Shown: one piece after another, positions 49,217 through 60,801 of the stretch | How the letters are laid out: the number at the start of each line of letters is the position of its first letter | Position numbering within the stretch: the stretch's first letter is position 1 | DNA from: Anadara kagoshimensis | Taxonomy: Eukaryota > Mollusca > Bivalvia > Arcoida > Arcidae | Length of the DNA stretch: 64,000 nt | Reading direction: 5' to 3' | Assembly: GCA_021292105.1 (NCBI GenBank) | Contig: CM037868.1 | Span: 27,238,139 to 27,302,138, forward strand | Program-made: the position numbers and the translations under genes | The notes under the pieces: generated by a model | Told to the model about the DNA's origin: nothing | Seen by the model: the letters and a program-made list of their open reading frames with translations, nothing else | The model's database searches: none

Positions 49217-50027
49217 TAAGAAAAACTAAAAGAAGGGAGAACTAACACTAGTACGTTGTGGTAAAACCGACTCACTCTAAGATATTTATTTTAAAAAAAT
49301 AAAATCTCATGTTCTTTTGTAATTGCTAGAATATCGTAAAAACATCCGATATGATGTCATGATGTCAGATATATTTGATCTGATTATTATCGGTTGGTAG
49401 CAGGTGTTCGTAACATTGCTTACTTAATTACAGCTTTTTTACGTATATTTATTTATGTCTGTAATAGAATTATAAATCAGTAATGTTGGCTTAAATTACT
49501 GTGTTCACATTATCTAAAAGATTGTCTATCATAAACTACAGGTCATGTAAGCTGACATTAAAATATTTCTTATTTCTTTTTTTACATTTTAAATCATTTA
49601 ATTTTTCAAAAGAACTATTTTGCTTTTCACATTTTCCCCTACTCATTAGTCATTCTTTATGAGGTCAAATCGACCTGAAAATCGTTACAATTTTTATAAT
49701 ATTATACCTACATGTAATTGATAAATGCATTTAACAAACCAAGAAAAAATGTCCTCATTTAATTTTCTAAAACCGTTGTCATAGTGGCCGACTTAAAAGA
49801 GCCCAATCCCTTAAATTTTAGTCAATTTTGATGCATATAAAGTTTGATATCCATTATATATTTTTATTCTGCATTTTGTCATTCCTATGTTTTATGTAAA
49901 AAAGTATATTTTGACAAGTATTCAATTATTCTCAGTAAAAAGGCTCTCAAATATGACCTTAAATGAAGTTTTGTCATTCAGACATTGAAGAAAGCAATCT
50001 TAACAAAATATTAAAATATTAGTCATA
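49217..50027. other. No recognisable feature
   Basis: AT-rich spacer between the repeat element and the gypsy LTR. No open frame or repeat supported. Confidence 0.5.
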
Positions 50028-50032
50028 CTTTT

Positions 50033-50247
50033 TGTTGTATATTGAAACATTGTTTATAACCGGAATTACCGTTTTCTATTCTGCATGTTATGGTATCACC
50101 TGTGTATGAATACATGAATATGACTTCCTGAATAAAGTACAATGTAGTTCACCATGTGACGAGCATGTGTTGAGTTGTAGTTTTTGCTCAATGCAAAATA
50201 ACACAAGTTATTTAGTTGTAGCATTCATTGGTGTTTGCTATACAACA
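50033..50247 (+). repeat. 5' LTR of the Ty3/gypsy element
   Basis: It is 215 bp and shares with the 3' copy TTTTCTATTCTG(C/T)ATGTTATGG, ATCACCTGTGTATGAATACA and GTTTTTGCTCAATGCAAAAT. An AATAAAG lies near the centre. Confidence 0.9.
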
Positions 50248-50296
50248 AATTGGCGACGAGGATCGTTATCGTTAGTAGAATCTCCACACACAGAAA

Positions 50297-51050
50297 ATGG
50301 CGCTACGCGTCGGGCAAGTGGGCGAGTTTGACAGTGCGACAGAAAGTTGGGAATCCTATTCTGAATGTCTGAAGCAATATTTCACCGTCAATGAGGTCCA
50401 GAACGACAAGCAAGTTGCAGGTTTGTTAGCTGTCATAGGTCCAAAATCTTAAGTTTATTAAAGAATTTATGTGCTCCACAGAAGCCCAGTGACAACGATT
50501 TTAAAGATTTAGTTGAACTTTTGAACACGCATTTAAATCCAAAACCTCTAGTGATCGCTGAACGCTTTCGTTTTCACAAGCGTGACCAACGTGTTGACGA
50601 ATCCACCAATGCATACTTAGCTGAACTCAGAAAACTCGCTATTCATTGCGAATTTGATACAGTGCTTGATGATTGTCTATGCGATAGATTTGTTTGTGGA
50701 TTGCGTAATGCAACTATACAAACACGTTTGTTATCTGAGGCTGAATTGAAGTTGGACAAGGCGGTCAAGATGGCGGTCGCAATAGAAACGGCAACACGTG
50801 ATGCCCAGGAATTTCACGGAAGGACAAACATCGTCAATGATGTGAACAAGTTAAAGTTTTCAAACAAACGAAATGGTAAAAATAACAGTAAAACTTTTAA
50901 TAGAACCAAAGCTGTATCACATACTAAGTGTTATCGTTGTGAGGGGGAACATTCAGCAGATCAGTGTAAATTCATAACCGCGACATGTGTCATTATTGCA
51001 AGAAGAAGGGACATATAATCAAAGCGTGTATGAAGAAGAAACGCGATGGC
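50297..51050 (+). pseudogene. gag: Ty3/gypsy gag region
   Basis: It starts at ATG 50297, 50 bases past the LTR, giving GEFDSATESWESYSECLKQY as typical of gypsy gag. A TAA ends this frame at about 50452. The reading continues in another frame from before 50521 with FRFHKRDQRVDESTNAYLAE and LRKLAIHCEF. The first zinc knuckle CYRCEGEHSADQC is at 50929-50967 and the second, CHYCKKKGHIIKAC, is at 50988-51029 in yet another frame. Two frame changes therefore separate the parts. Confidence 0.88.
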
Positions 51051-51530
51051 AAAGTTCATAATTTGGATGTTGAGGACACTGAAGATCAACAACCGTTGTT
51101 ACATATTGAAACTGCCACTAATAACACCAGTACTGGAACACATGTTGCTCCAATTATAGTTTCACCGAAAATCAATGCACAGAAATTCAACATGGAACTG
51201 GATACAGGCACAGCTTTATCAGTTATTTCTTTGAATGACTATATGACTTATTTTAGTGAAATTAAACTTGATAAATGTTACAAAATACTGAAAAGTTATT
51301 CAGGTCACACTTTAACACCTGTAGGTAAAATTAATGTTGAAGTTTGTTTGAATGATCAGTTACCATTTTTAGATTTATATGTTGTACCCAGAGAAGGTTC
51401 TTCTTTATTTGGTAGAGATTGGCTTGCTAATTTGAAATTAGATTGGGTTGAAATTAAGCCATTAGATACAAGTCCTTCGTCTGATTCAGATGTTAAACTC
51501 CGGAATATAGGCATAAAGTTTTATTTTTAG
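51050..51530 (+). pseudogene. pol: Ty3/gypsy aspartic protease region
   Basis: This is the same frame as the second zinc knuckle. FNMELDTGTALSVIS has its catalytic DTG codons at 51201-51209. It is followed by YSGHTLTPVGKINVEV and SLFGRDWLANLKLDW, the conserved end of gypsy proteases. The frame runs to a stop at 51528-51530. The active-site triad is intact, so this is the best-kept part of the element. Confidence 0.88.
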
Positions 51531-52095
51531 ACACATTAAGTCAGTTTAAAGGTATTAAAGCTTATTTGTCGATTGAGAAAGATGCGAATCCGAAATTTAT
51601 GAAAGCGCGTACAGTGCCATACTCGCAACGATCGAAAATCGAGGAACAACTCGAGCGACTTCAGGGCGATAATGTAATTGAGCCGATAGGTCATAGTAAA
51701 TGAGCAACTCCAATAGTTCCAGCAATCAAGCAAAATTCTAGTGTTCGTATTTGCGGTGATTATATAGGTTAACCGTGAACCCAGTTATGAATGTTGATAA
51801 GTATCCGCTTCCGAAAGTAGACGATATTTTTGCAAATTTAGCCGGTGGTAAAAAGTTTTCCAAAATAGATCTCAACAAATGTAACTCGATGACGAATCGA
51901 AAGATTTAGTCGTAATAAACACGCATAAGGGACTGTTTAGATATATCTTGGTGTTTGGTGTATTCTAGTCCATCAATATGGCAACGTGCTATAGATACCG
52001 TTTTGCAAAATATTCCGTTCACACAATGTCTATTAGACGACATCATAGTATCCGGAATGTCAGATGCTGAACATTTGAAAATCTTGAATTAGTCT
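51531..52095 (+). pseudogene. pol: Ty3/gypsy reverse transcriptase, heavily broken
   Basis: Recognisable pieces in several frames are KARTVPYSQRSKIEEQLERL, VRICGDYIG, VNPVMNVDKYPLPKVDDIFA, KFSKIDLNK with the first catalytic aspartate, VFGVYSSPSIWQRAID, and CLLDDIIVSG with the paired aspartates at about 52036-52041. The thumb (KKCEFFKPQISYYGHVIDAD) is the start of the next open frame. Stops at about 51702 and near 51906-51915 and small deletions after KIDLNK destroy the domain. Confidence 0.85.
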
Positions 52096-52985
52096 TGCAA
52101 CGCTTAAACGAGTACAATCCCCGTGTAAACGTAAAGAAATGTGAATTTTTCAAACCACAAATAAGTTACTATGGTCATGTGATTGATGCTGATGGTTTGC
52201 ATAAATCTCCAGACAAAGTCTGTGCCATTACTGATGCTTCGCGGTCGGAAAACGTTTTGCAGTTGAAGTCATTCCTAGGTTTGGTTCATTACTACCATGA
52301 ATTTGTGCCGAATATGTCGTCGATCGCAGCACCTTTACACGAATTATTACAAGACGATCATGCGTGGGAATGGTATGAGAAGCATCAATACTCATTTAAG
52401 GCAGTTAAAGATGCATTGGTGTCGAACCAAGTTCTTTGTCATTATGATCCTTCACTTTTAGTGAAATTGGCTTGTGACGCAAGTCCCGACGGACTAGGTT
52501 GTGTTCTAAGTCAGTCACGTATGTTCCGATGGTACCGAACGTCAAATTGCTTTTGCATTACGATCATTAAAGAAAAATTAAAAGGAGTATAGTCAAATTG
52601 ACAAGGAAGCCCCAAGTCGCATATGGGGTATACGCAAATTTAATACATACTTATACGGAAGGCATTTTACATTGGTAACGGATCATAAGCCACTGATTAG
52701 TATATTTAATCTATCAAAGTCATTACCAATCATGACAGCTGCGCGTTTGCAAAGGTATGCCATATTTTTGTCAGGGTTTTCGTACGATATAGAACACGAG
52801 GGTTAAAAACGCACGGAAATGCAGCTGCATTGTCGCGATGTCCGTTAGATGTTACGGAAAACATAGTTGACATAGATGAAGTTGACATATTCTACAGTTC
52901 ACAATTTGACAGTCTGCCAATAACAGCTGATAAGAAACGCTACGAAACGGCGCGAGATTCAGTATAATCTCAAGTTTTAGACTTC
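52095..52985 (+). pseudogene. pol: Ty3/gypsy RT thumb and RNase H region
   Basis: The open frame at 52095-52592 covers KSFLGLVHYYHEFVPNMSSI, WEWYEKHQYSFKAVKDAL and the RNase H start LACDASPDGLGCVLSQ. After a frame change the reading includes WGIRKFNTYLYGRHFTLVTD, HKPLISIFN, and ARLQRYAIFLSGFSYDIEHE before a stop. Catalytic aspartates in CDAS and VTDHKPL are present. The order is normal and the frame changes are the only defects seen. Confidence 0.87.
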
Positions 52986-53079
52986 ATTATGAGTGGTTCA
53001 TTTCCAGACAAACATACTGAAATATTAGATGAACTGAGACCATTTTTTGAATCGTAGACATGAGCTTAATGTACATCAA

Positions 53080-54260
53080 GGTTGTGTAATGTGGGGTAAT
53101 AAAGTGATTATTCCCAATGTTTTACGTGATTCAGTGTTGAATGAATTACATACTGGTCATATTGGTACAGTAAAATGAGAGCTCAAGCTAGGTCTTATTT
53201 TTTGGTGGCCTAAACTTGATGAAGCAATTGAATTTATGTGTAAATCTTGTGAGGGATGTAAATTGGAAACTAATCAAGCTACAGCAGATCCAGTACATCC
53301 ATGGTCTTATCCTGGTAGCCCCTGGTATAGGTTACATATAGATTTTGCTGGTCCATTTAAAGATAAAATGTTGTTGATTGTAATAGATGCTTTTCAAAGT
53401 GGTCAGAAGTTTTTCATATGCGTTCAACTACGTCGACTGCGACAATTCAAGTTTTACGAACATTGTTCGCACGTCAAGGTATATCTGTAGAAATTGTATT
53501 AGACAATGGTCCCCAGTTTAGATCTGAAGAGTTCAAACATTTTATGAATATCAACAATATTCATCACATATTTTTTCGTCATTTCATCCTCGTACAAATG
53601 GCCAGGCTGAACGTTTTGTTCAAAGTTTTAAGAAAGCAGTGAAATCTGCAGATAAAGACCCTCTGGTTTTTAATCAGAAGCTTACATAATTTTTGTTACA
53701 ATATCGTACTAGTCCTCACAGTACTACAAATGAAACTCCATCAATTTTGATGTATGGTAGAAACATACGTACTAGGTTAGATATGTTAAAACCTAATAGA
53801 AGTCATGTTGTTTTGAGGAAACAATTAAGTTTGGTAGAATTCAATTGTTGGTAAAAATGTTAGAATTTTTTAACCTGGTGAGGAAGTTATTGTAAGACAT
53901 TATCGTTCTAATAATAAAAAGTGGGTTGATGGTAAAATTTGTGAAAAAAACAGGTCCATTATCTTAAACTGTTGATATTGGAAATGGCAAAAGGTGACGT
54001 CATGTTGATCAAATTAAGAAATCTGTTAATGTTGGTGTTGATGCTCCGAAACCATTGTTAATTAGCAATGATACACATGTTGTTACTGATACATGTACAA
54101 ATGTTGAAACTAAGTGACATTGTGATGTTAAACCAAAATTAAGTCCAGACATTAGTGTTAACACTCGAGAGGAGGTAGTGATACCAAAGACAGTTAAAGC
54201 TCATACTCCACGTAGAAACTTAGCTCGGAATAGACAAGCTCCGAAACGCTTGGACTTATA
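53080..54260 (+). pseudogene. pol: Ty3/gypsy integrase with GPY/F-like end
   Basis: The zinc-binding part ELHTGHIGTVK and FWWPKLDEAIEFMCKSCEGC supplies H-x3-H and C-x2-C with a stop between them at about 53176. Catalytic acids are the aspartate in LHIDFAGPF (about 53335-53360), the aspartate of VLDNGPQF at 53502-53504 in another frame, and the glutamate of NGQAERFVQSFKKA at 53609-53611 in a third. Then follow LQYRTSPHSTTNETPSILMY and, further on, EVIVRHYRSNNKKWVDGKI, consistent with the GPY/F module. At least four frame changes or stops make it inactive. Confidence 0.88.
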
Positions 54261-54433
54261 AAATGTGGTAAAAAGTTTGTTTTGTTCTGTTTTAAAGAAG
54301 ACAGGAAGTTTTCTATAATGGATGTGTTCTTGTGTTACACTGTGAATATTTTGTGATTTTATTTCAGATTGACATTTATTAAAACATTCAGTGTTTTAGA
54401 AATTAAGGACATCACATTTTAAGGGGGGAGGAA

Positions 54434-54646
54434 TGTTATATATTAAAACATTTGTGGAACTATTTTGTTTATACCATTTTCTATTCTGTATGTTATGGTA
54501 TCACCTGTGTATGAATACATGAGTATGACTTTCTGAATAAAGTAGTACACCATGTGACGAACATGCGTCCAGTTGTAGTTTTTGCTCAATGCAAAATAAC
54601 ACAAGTCATTTTGTTGAAGCATTCATTGGTTGTTTGCTAAACAACA
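54434..54646 (+). repeat. 3' LTR of the Ty3/gypsy element
   Basis: It is 213 bp with the same ends as the 5' LTR; differences include a shortened TAAAGTAGTACACC region. The duplication CTTTT follows. Confidence 0.9.
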
Positions 54647-54793
54647 CTTTTTGCTTTAAAAAAATGTCCATAAATCAGTTCTGAAAAGAAAAAAAAACCC
54701 ACAAAGACTAAATCCTCGAATTATATCCATTGATTTAAATATTGTTATAATAATTTATTTTCTCTTTAAAATTTTTGTTATACAACCAATGTA

Positions 54794-56069
54794 CGAGGGG
54801 AAGTCAGAAAAATCATAGAAAAGCGTATTTAGCCAAGCGTAACACACAATTTCTTTACTTATTTAGACAACACAACATTCCGTCATTTTAAACATATCAA
54901 GTTTATTTGTCACAACATATTTGTGTAATTCTCATTACAAAGCATTCAAAGTTGGTGACCATCAAGCAATGATGGAAAATCATAATGTTGAGTTTAGGGC
55001 AGTAATAAAGTTCCTCACAGTAGAGGGATCAAATGCCAAAGAAATTCACCGGCGAATGGCCGAGGTGTACGGTGACAGTGGTCCTGCCTATTCCACAGTG
55101 GCAAAATGTTTAGCTGAATTTAAACGTGGGCTGAAGGATAACCCACGGTCAGGTCGGCCAGCTGATGCCATCACAAAGGAAATTATCACGTCTGTGGAGA
55201 CCCTCATAATGAATGATCGTCGAATTAGGATTGATGACATAGCTAGGGAGTGTGACATTTCACATGGAAGTGTATACAAGGTTATCCATGAGCATCTTGG
55301 GATGTCAAAAGTATCCGCATGATGGGTTCCCAGAAACCTTAATGTGCAGGATCGCTTCCAAAGAGCTTCTTGGCATTTATAATGATAACCCGGAGAGCTT
55401 CCATTTACGTTTAGTAACTGGTGATGAAACATGGATTCATCATTGGGACCCAGAAACCAAAAAAGAGTCCATGCAATGGAAGCACCCTGGCTCACCCCCA
55501 CCAAAGAAATTCAAAACCCAACCATTAGCTGACAAGTCATACCCGCTGTGTTTTGGGATTCTAAGGGTGTTCTGTTTATCAATTATAAACCTGCTGGAAT
55601 CTCTATCACTGGGGCTTACTATGCTGATCTAATGAAGCAGCTGAAAGCCGCTATTAAATTAAAAGGATGGAAAAGTTGAGCCGATGGGGTATTGCTTCTT
55701 CACGACAATGCTCCTGTGCATAAGTCAAGGATTGCACAAGCAGCGATTCGTGAATGCAAGTTCGAACAACTAAATCACCCTCCCTACAGTCCCGATTTGG
55801 CACCCAGTGATTATTTCCTATTTTCCTATTTAGAAGTTTGAAATCCCATTTACAGGGAATTAGATTTCCTGATGATGATACACTTAAGGCTGCCAGAGGC
55901 ATGGTTTCAGGACCAAACCGAAGACTTCTATTTCAAAGGTATAGACAGTCTGAAAGAAAAGTGGGCTAAGTGCATTGGGGTAAATGGGGACTATATTGAA
56001 AAATAATAAAATGTATGGTTTGTTGCGGCAATATATACCCCGTTCTATGAACTTTTTTACCTCCCCTCG
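54794..56069 (+). mobile_element. Mariner-type DNA transposon, decayed, 1276 bp
   Basis: Terminal inverted repeats are CGAGGGGAAGTCAGAAAAAT on the left and, read inward, CGAGGGGAGGTAAAAAAGTT on the right, both continuing into CATAGAA. TA dinucleotides flank it at 54792-54793 and 56070-56071. The length and the transposase motifs inside fit mariner. Confidence 0.93.
54921..56005 (+). pseudogene. Mariner transposase
   Basis: The N-terminal open frame 54921-55322 contains the helix-turn-helix region (FRAVIKFLTVEGSNAKEIHR, YSTVAKCLAEFKRG) and DNPRSGRPADA. It ends at a TGA where the next residues WVPRNL continue in frame. The catalytic part is in other frames. It has VTGDETWIHHWDPETKK (first aspartate, about 55420-55470), LLLHDNAPVHKSRIAQA (second, about 55690-55740) and SPDLAPSDYFLF (third, about 55790-55830), the D,D34D pattern of mariner. 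Stops and frame changes occur at about 55320, 55340-55380, 55530 and 55678. The methionine usually used as start is probably 54970 (MMENHNVEF) rather than 54921. Confidence 0.9.
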
Positions 56070-56071
56070 TA

Positions 56072-56860
56072 TCTACTTATTTTACTTTTAAATTGTTATG
56101 ATTTGTTAATTTTAGAAGTAATTTATATTTTAAAATGACTGTGCTATGTAATTGTAAATGTACTATATTCATTAATTTTGTTTAAGTATATATTCATGAA
56201 ATTGCGAACAAGGTGGTTAACGTTGACGATATTATATAAATACAGAGTTGCGGGTATTGTATTGTTATTTAAACAGATACAAAGTACAAACTAAACCATG
56301 CATATTAACAGTGTGCTTTGTAAGACCGAAACAAATGAGGTTTTGTTAAAAAAAAAAAAAAAAAAGAATAATGTGGTTGGTTAAAACATCAATGCGTGTT
56401 GTGAATAGGCATTTACGGGTTTAATTATGTAATCATTTTCTAGTCGTCTACCTAACATTACATGAATATTGACGTCACATTATCGCATCAGATTAAAATT
56501 GCAACTCCGGCTTCGCAGAAGCAAATTTTAGACAATATGCTGCAAATGTTAGATGTTAGGTTTTAAAATTTTCTTAGACAGCGTGGAAGGAAGTTTCTGA
56601 ACCTCAACTTGCAAATAGAAAGAGTATTCCTCGTTCATATACTTTCCAAAGATAGGGGAACAAAAACCAGTTTACGAATAATGAATGTCATGGTTGCATG
56701 AAGCCGAAAACAGTTTAGAAGAGCAGAAAATTGACGAAGCGAAATAAAAGAATGTTGAAGGTATCGATGTGGTTAAATACATGTATAGACAGAAATTGGT
56801 AAAATTGGCAGATTCGTAGCCACAGCATTTACAGGAAGGTATCGGAGAACTCGCAATATA
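56072..56860. other. No recognisable gene; A run at 56349-56366
   Basis: AT-rich sequence with a poly-A stretch. No element ends or domains recognised. Confidence 0.45.
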
Positions 56861-57302
56861 TGCAGTATTTATACGGGGCCCTCAACGTCTGTGTAGACTT
56901 ACAATGGCCATTCAAACCTATGTTGTATTTATACTGGCCCGTAGACGTCTGCGTTGCGTTCACAATCATATAATGTAGTCTAAATTACAATAAATCAGTA
57001 AAAACAACGTGTAAAAGTATGTATACATTAACGCCTGCTAACACTGTTCTAATCGCCCTAATATTAAATTAGACTTGTTGTAAATAAAACAAAAAAGTAT
57101 CATTTTTCTTATTTGCTTCCTTATTTTTCTCAGATTTACATTCTGTTTGCCTGATGTCCCCTCGAACCACAGGAAAATATAATCCCGACCTGAACATTAA
57201 AGATCTTTTCGACTCCTTGGGTGGAGGATTACGTTGATATGGCCACAGATGTTGACGGGCCATTGTAAGCCTACACAGACGTTGAGGGGCCAGTATAAAT
57301 AC
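56861..57302. repeat. Inverted repeat of about 45 bp enclosing 350 bp
   Basis: GTATTTATACGGGGCCCTCA, with ACGTCTGTGTAGACTTACAA, at 56863-56911 is the complement of 57258-57300. A second partial left copy (GTATTTATACTGGCCCGTAG) lies at about 56924. The right copy abuts the next element exactly. Confidence 0.7.
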
Positions 57303-60300
57303 CATATCTGAAGTACATTAAATAAGTAACAGTTACTTATTCAACATTCGAAAATATTTTCGTTTCATTTATAAAACATAAAATAACGAATTTTATCACA
57401 TTCCACGATTAAATGTCACTACCAAGTATGGTTACCCCAATGATTCGGAACACATTGGCTTAAAGCTTCAATGTAAGCCCATACCATAATACAGTATATT
57501 TCATATAGACGGAAAGTAAAGTGCTTGAGCAAAGTGAAGCTTTCACTGTGCTGGGAATTTCGAAATATCATTTTGTACTACTATACTTAGCCAATGTCAC
57601 TACCAAGTATAAATACCCCCAGTGCCCCGGAACACATTGGGTTAAAGCTTCAATGTAAGCCCATATGATTATACAGTATATTTTATACAGACGGAAAGTA
57701 AAGTGCCTGAGCAAAGTGAAGCTTTTACTATGCTGGGAATTTCGAAATATCATTTTGTACTACTATACTTAGGCAATGTCACTACCAAGTATGGATACCC
57801 CCAGTGCCCCGGAACACATTGGCTTAAAGCTTCAATGTAAGCCCATACCATTATACAGTATATTTCATACAGACGGAAAGTAAAGTGCCTGAGCAAAGTG
57901 AAGCTTTTACTATGCTGAATATTTCGAAATGACAATTTGTACTATTATGCTTAGGCAATGTCACTACCAAATATGGTTAACCCAAGTGCCTCGGAACACA
58001 GTGTTTTAAAGTTTCAATGTAAGCCCATACCATTATGGATACCTGAAGTACATTACTTATTCAACATTGCAGCGTTCAACATTGAATAAGTAACAGTTAC
58101 TTATTCAACATTCGCAAATATTTTCGTTTCATTTATAAAACATCCAATAAATCAAATTTTATCACATTTCACGATTAAATGTCACTACCAAGTATGGTTA
58201 ACCCCAGTGCCTCGGAACACATTGGCTTAAAGCTTCAATGTAAGCTCATACCATTGTACAATATATTTCATACAGACGGAAAGTAAAGCGCCTGAGTAAA
58301 GTGAAGCTTTCACTGTGCTGTAAATTTCGAAATATCATTTTGTACCACTATGCATAGGCAAAGTCACTACCAAGTATGGTTACCCCGAGTACCTCGGAAC
58401 ACATTGTCTTATAGCTTCAATGTAAACCGATACTATTATACAATATATTTCATACAGACGGAAAGTAAAGCGCCTGAGCAAAGTGAAGCTTTTACTGTGC
58501 GGGGAATTTGAAAATATCATTTTGTACTACTATGCATAGGCAATGTCACTACCAAGTATAGTTACCCTCAATGCCTCGGAACATATTGGCTTAAAGCTTC
58601 AATATAAGCCCATAACATTATAATATATATTTCATATAACGGAAAGTAAATCGACTGAGGAAAGTGAAGCTTTCACTGTGCTAGGAATTTCGAAAGAACA
58701 TTTTGTACTACTATGCTTAGGCAATGTCACTACCAAGTATGGTTACCCCCAGTGCCTCGGAACACATTGACTTAAAGCTTCAATGTAAGCCCATACCTTT
58801 ATACAATATATTTCATACAAACGGAAAGTAAAGCGCCTGAGTAAAGTGAAGCTTTCACTGTGCTGTAAATTTCAAAACATCATTTTGTACTACTATGCAT
58901 AGGCAATGTCACTACTAAATATGGTTACCCTCAGTGCCTCGGAACACATTGTCTTATAGCATTATACAGTATATTTCATACAGACGGAAAGTAAAGCGCC
59001 CTTAGCAAAGTAAAGCTTTTGCTGTGCGGGGAATTTCAAAATATCATTTTGTACTACTATGCATAGGCAATGTCACTACCAAGTATGGTTACCCTCAGTG
59101 CCTCGGAACACTGCTGTAAATTTCGAAATATCATTTTGTACTACTATGCATAGGCAATGTCACTATTAAGTATGGTTACCCCCAGTGCCTCGGAACATAT
59201 TGGCTTAAAGCTTCAATATAAGCCCATACCATTATAATATATATTTCATATAACAGAAAGTAAAGTGCCTAAGCGAAGTGAAGCTTTCACTTTGCGGGGA
59301 ATTTCAAAATATCATATTGTACTACTATGCATAGGCAATGTCACTACCAAGTATGTTTACATATTGGCCTAAAGCTTCAATGTAAGCCCATACCATTATA
59401 GTATGTGTTTTCATATAACCAAAAAAGTACTGGCCTAATTCAAATAAAAAAATTAAGGTCAACGCTAAAGCTGAGTATCAATACCCTTGGAACACATGTT
59501 CCGGAAGTAACATAGGATGTACCATATATAATATTTTAATAAAACCGAAGAGTAAGAGGCTTAGGCAAACCAACTTTTCCATTGTGCCCGGATTTCGAAA
59601 GTGTTATTTTGTAACACTACATTTTGGCAATGCCAATATTCTTAGACCTTTAGAATATATGTTCCGAAAGTAACAAATCTGGTATATAATAAAATACGGA
59701 AATTTGATATAATCGAAAGGCAAGGGCTCTGGGAAAACTTAAACTTTCATTATGCATTTTTTGCTTTCTTTATAACAGTTTTTTTAAAATTATTTTTATA
59801 ACACTACAAATGTGTAATGTCACTACAGAGAATCAAAGACAAATAAAAGGGACAATTGTTTCAAAAGAAATTAAATAGGTCGATATCAGAATACGTTTTT
59901 TTCCATAAAGCAAAAAAGAAATTGATAACAGCAGGTTGAAGGTTCCATTAAGTTCAGAATAAATATATTTGTATTTTTTGTCCTTAATTTCATATTTTTG
60001 TCACAAGTTCGTATTTTTGCCCACAGTTTCGGATTTTCGTCCACGTCTAACCACAAAATTAATAAACAAAAATGTCCATGACAACTTACATGGGCCTATT
60101 GCTTTCATCATTTGTATTTTAAAGTAATACTTATTACATACAAAAAATAATATATTAAATGTAGCAAAAAATTGCAGATTCGACTATCACTTTTCAATAA
60201 ACATGATAAATACGAATTAAAACTAAATGAACATTTCGGCGGTCTATTTCGAAAACCAAAAATGCTTACATTGAAGCTTTAAGCCAATGTGTTCCGAGGT

Positions 60301-60633
60301 ACTCGGGGTAACCATACTTGGTAGTGACATTGCCTAAGCATAGTAGTACAAAATGATGTTTCGAAATTCCCAGCACAGTGAAAGCTTCACTTTGCTCAGG
60401 TACTTTAATTTCCGTCTGTATGAAATATATATTATAATGGTATGGGCTTACATTGAAACTTTAAGCCAATGTGTTCCGAGTCATTGGGGGTAACCATACT
60501 TGATAGTGACATTTAATCGTGGAATGTGATAAAATTCGTTTTTTTTATGTTTTATAAATGAAACGAATGTTAGACGTTACTTATTCAATGTTGAACGCTG
60601 CAATGTTGAATAAGTAACGTACTTCAGATATGG
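57302..60633. mobile_element. Inverted-repeat element containing a 182-bp satellite
   Basis: The left end CCATATCTGAAGTACATTAA...TTCGTTTCATTTATAAAACA...CACATTCCACGATTAAATGT is matched in reverse at 60633-60510. A same-orientation copy of the left end sits inside at about 58038-58180, showing internal duplication. No coding capacity. The class is unknown; alternatives are a non-autonomous DNA transposon, or a Helitron-related element with a tandem core like those described from oysters. Confidence 0.7.
57413..59425. repeat. 182-bp satellite, about 12 units, plus decayed and inverted units
   Basis: GTCACTACCAAGTATGGTTA marks unit starts at 57415, 57596, 57778, 57960, 58181, 58363, 58545, 58726, 58908, 59072, 59159 and 59340. 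Most intervals are 181-182 bp; the 221 interval contains the internal end copy, and 164 and 87 are deletions. Three or so strongly diverged units continue to about 59820. Two units in opposite orientation lie at 60260-60510. Units contain CAGACGGAAAGTAAAGCGCC and TTTCGAAATATCATTTTGTA. Confidence 0.92.
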
Positions 60634-60801
60634 CACTATATCAAAGTCACTATAATTTAAATGTTATAAATAATAGTCCAAATAAAATAATGATCATCTA
60701 TTCAAGTGAAATAATAACATGCTGAAGTCTGAACACTGAAACCTAGTCTAGTGCTGAAATAAGAAATTGCAAAATTCAAAATAACATATATTAGACACAA
60801 A

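Larger units (their letters stand above)
50033..54646 (+). mobile_element. Ty3/gypsy LTR retrotransposon, decayed
   Basis: Short LTRs at 50033-50247 and 54434-54646 both begin TGTT and end ACAACA. The element is flanked by CTTTT (50028-50032 and 54647-54651). AATTGGCGACGAGGATCG follows the 5' LTR, where the primer-binding site should be, and AAGGGGGGAGGAA precedes the 3' LTR as polypurine tract. The internal order is gag, protease, reverse transcriptase, RNase H, integrase, with a GPY/F-like end, which is the Ty3/gypsy order. The short LTRs and two-knuckle gag suggest a Mag-like lineage (inference). The LTRs are visibly more diverged than those of the BEL element, and many frame breaks are present. 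Confidence 0.92.
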
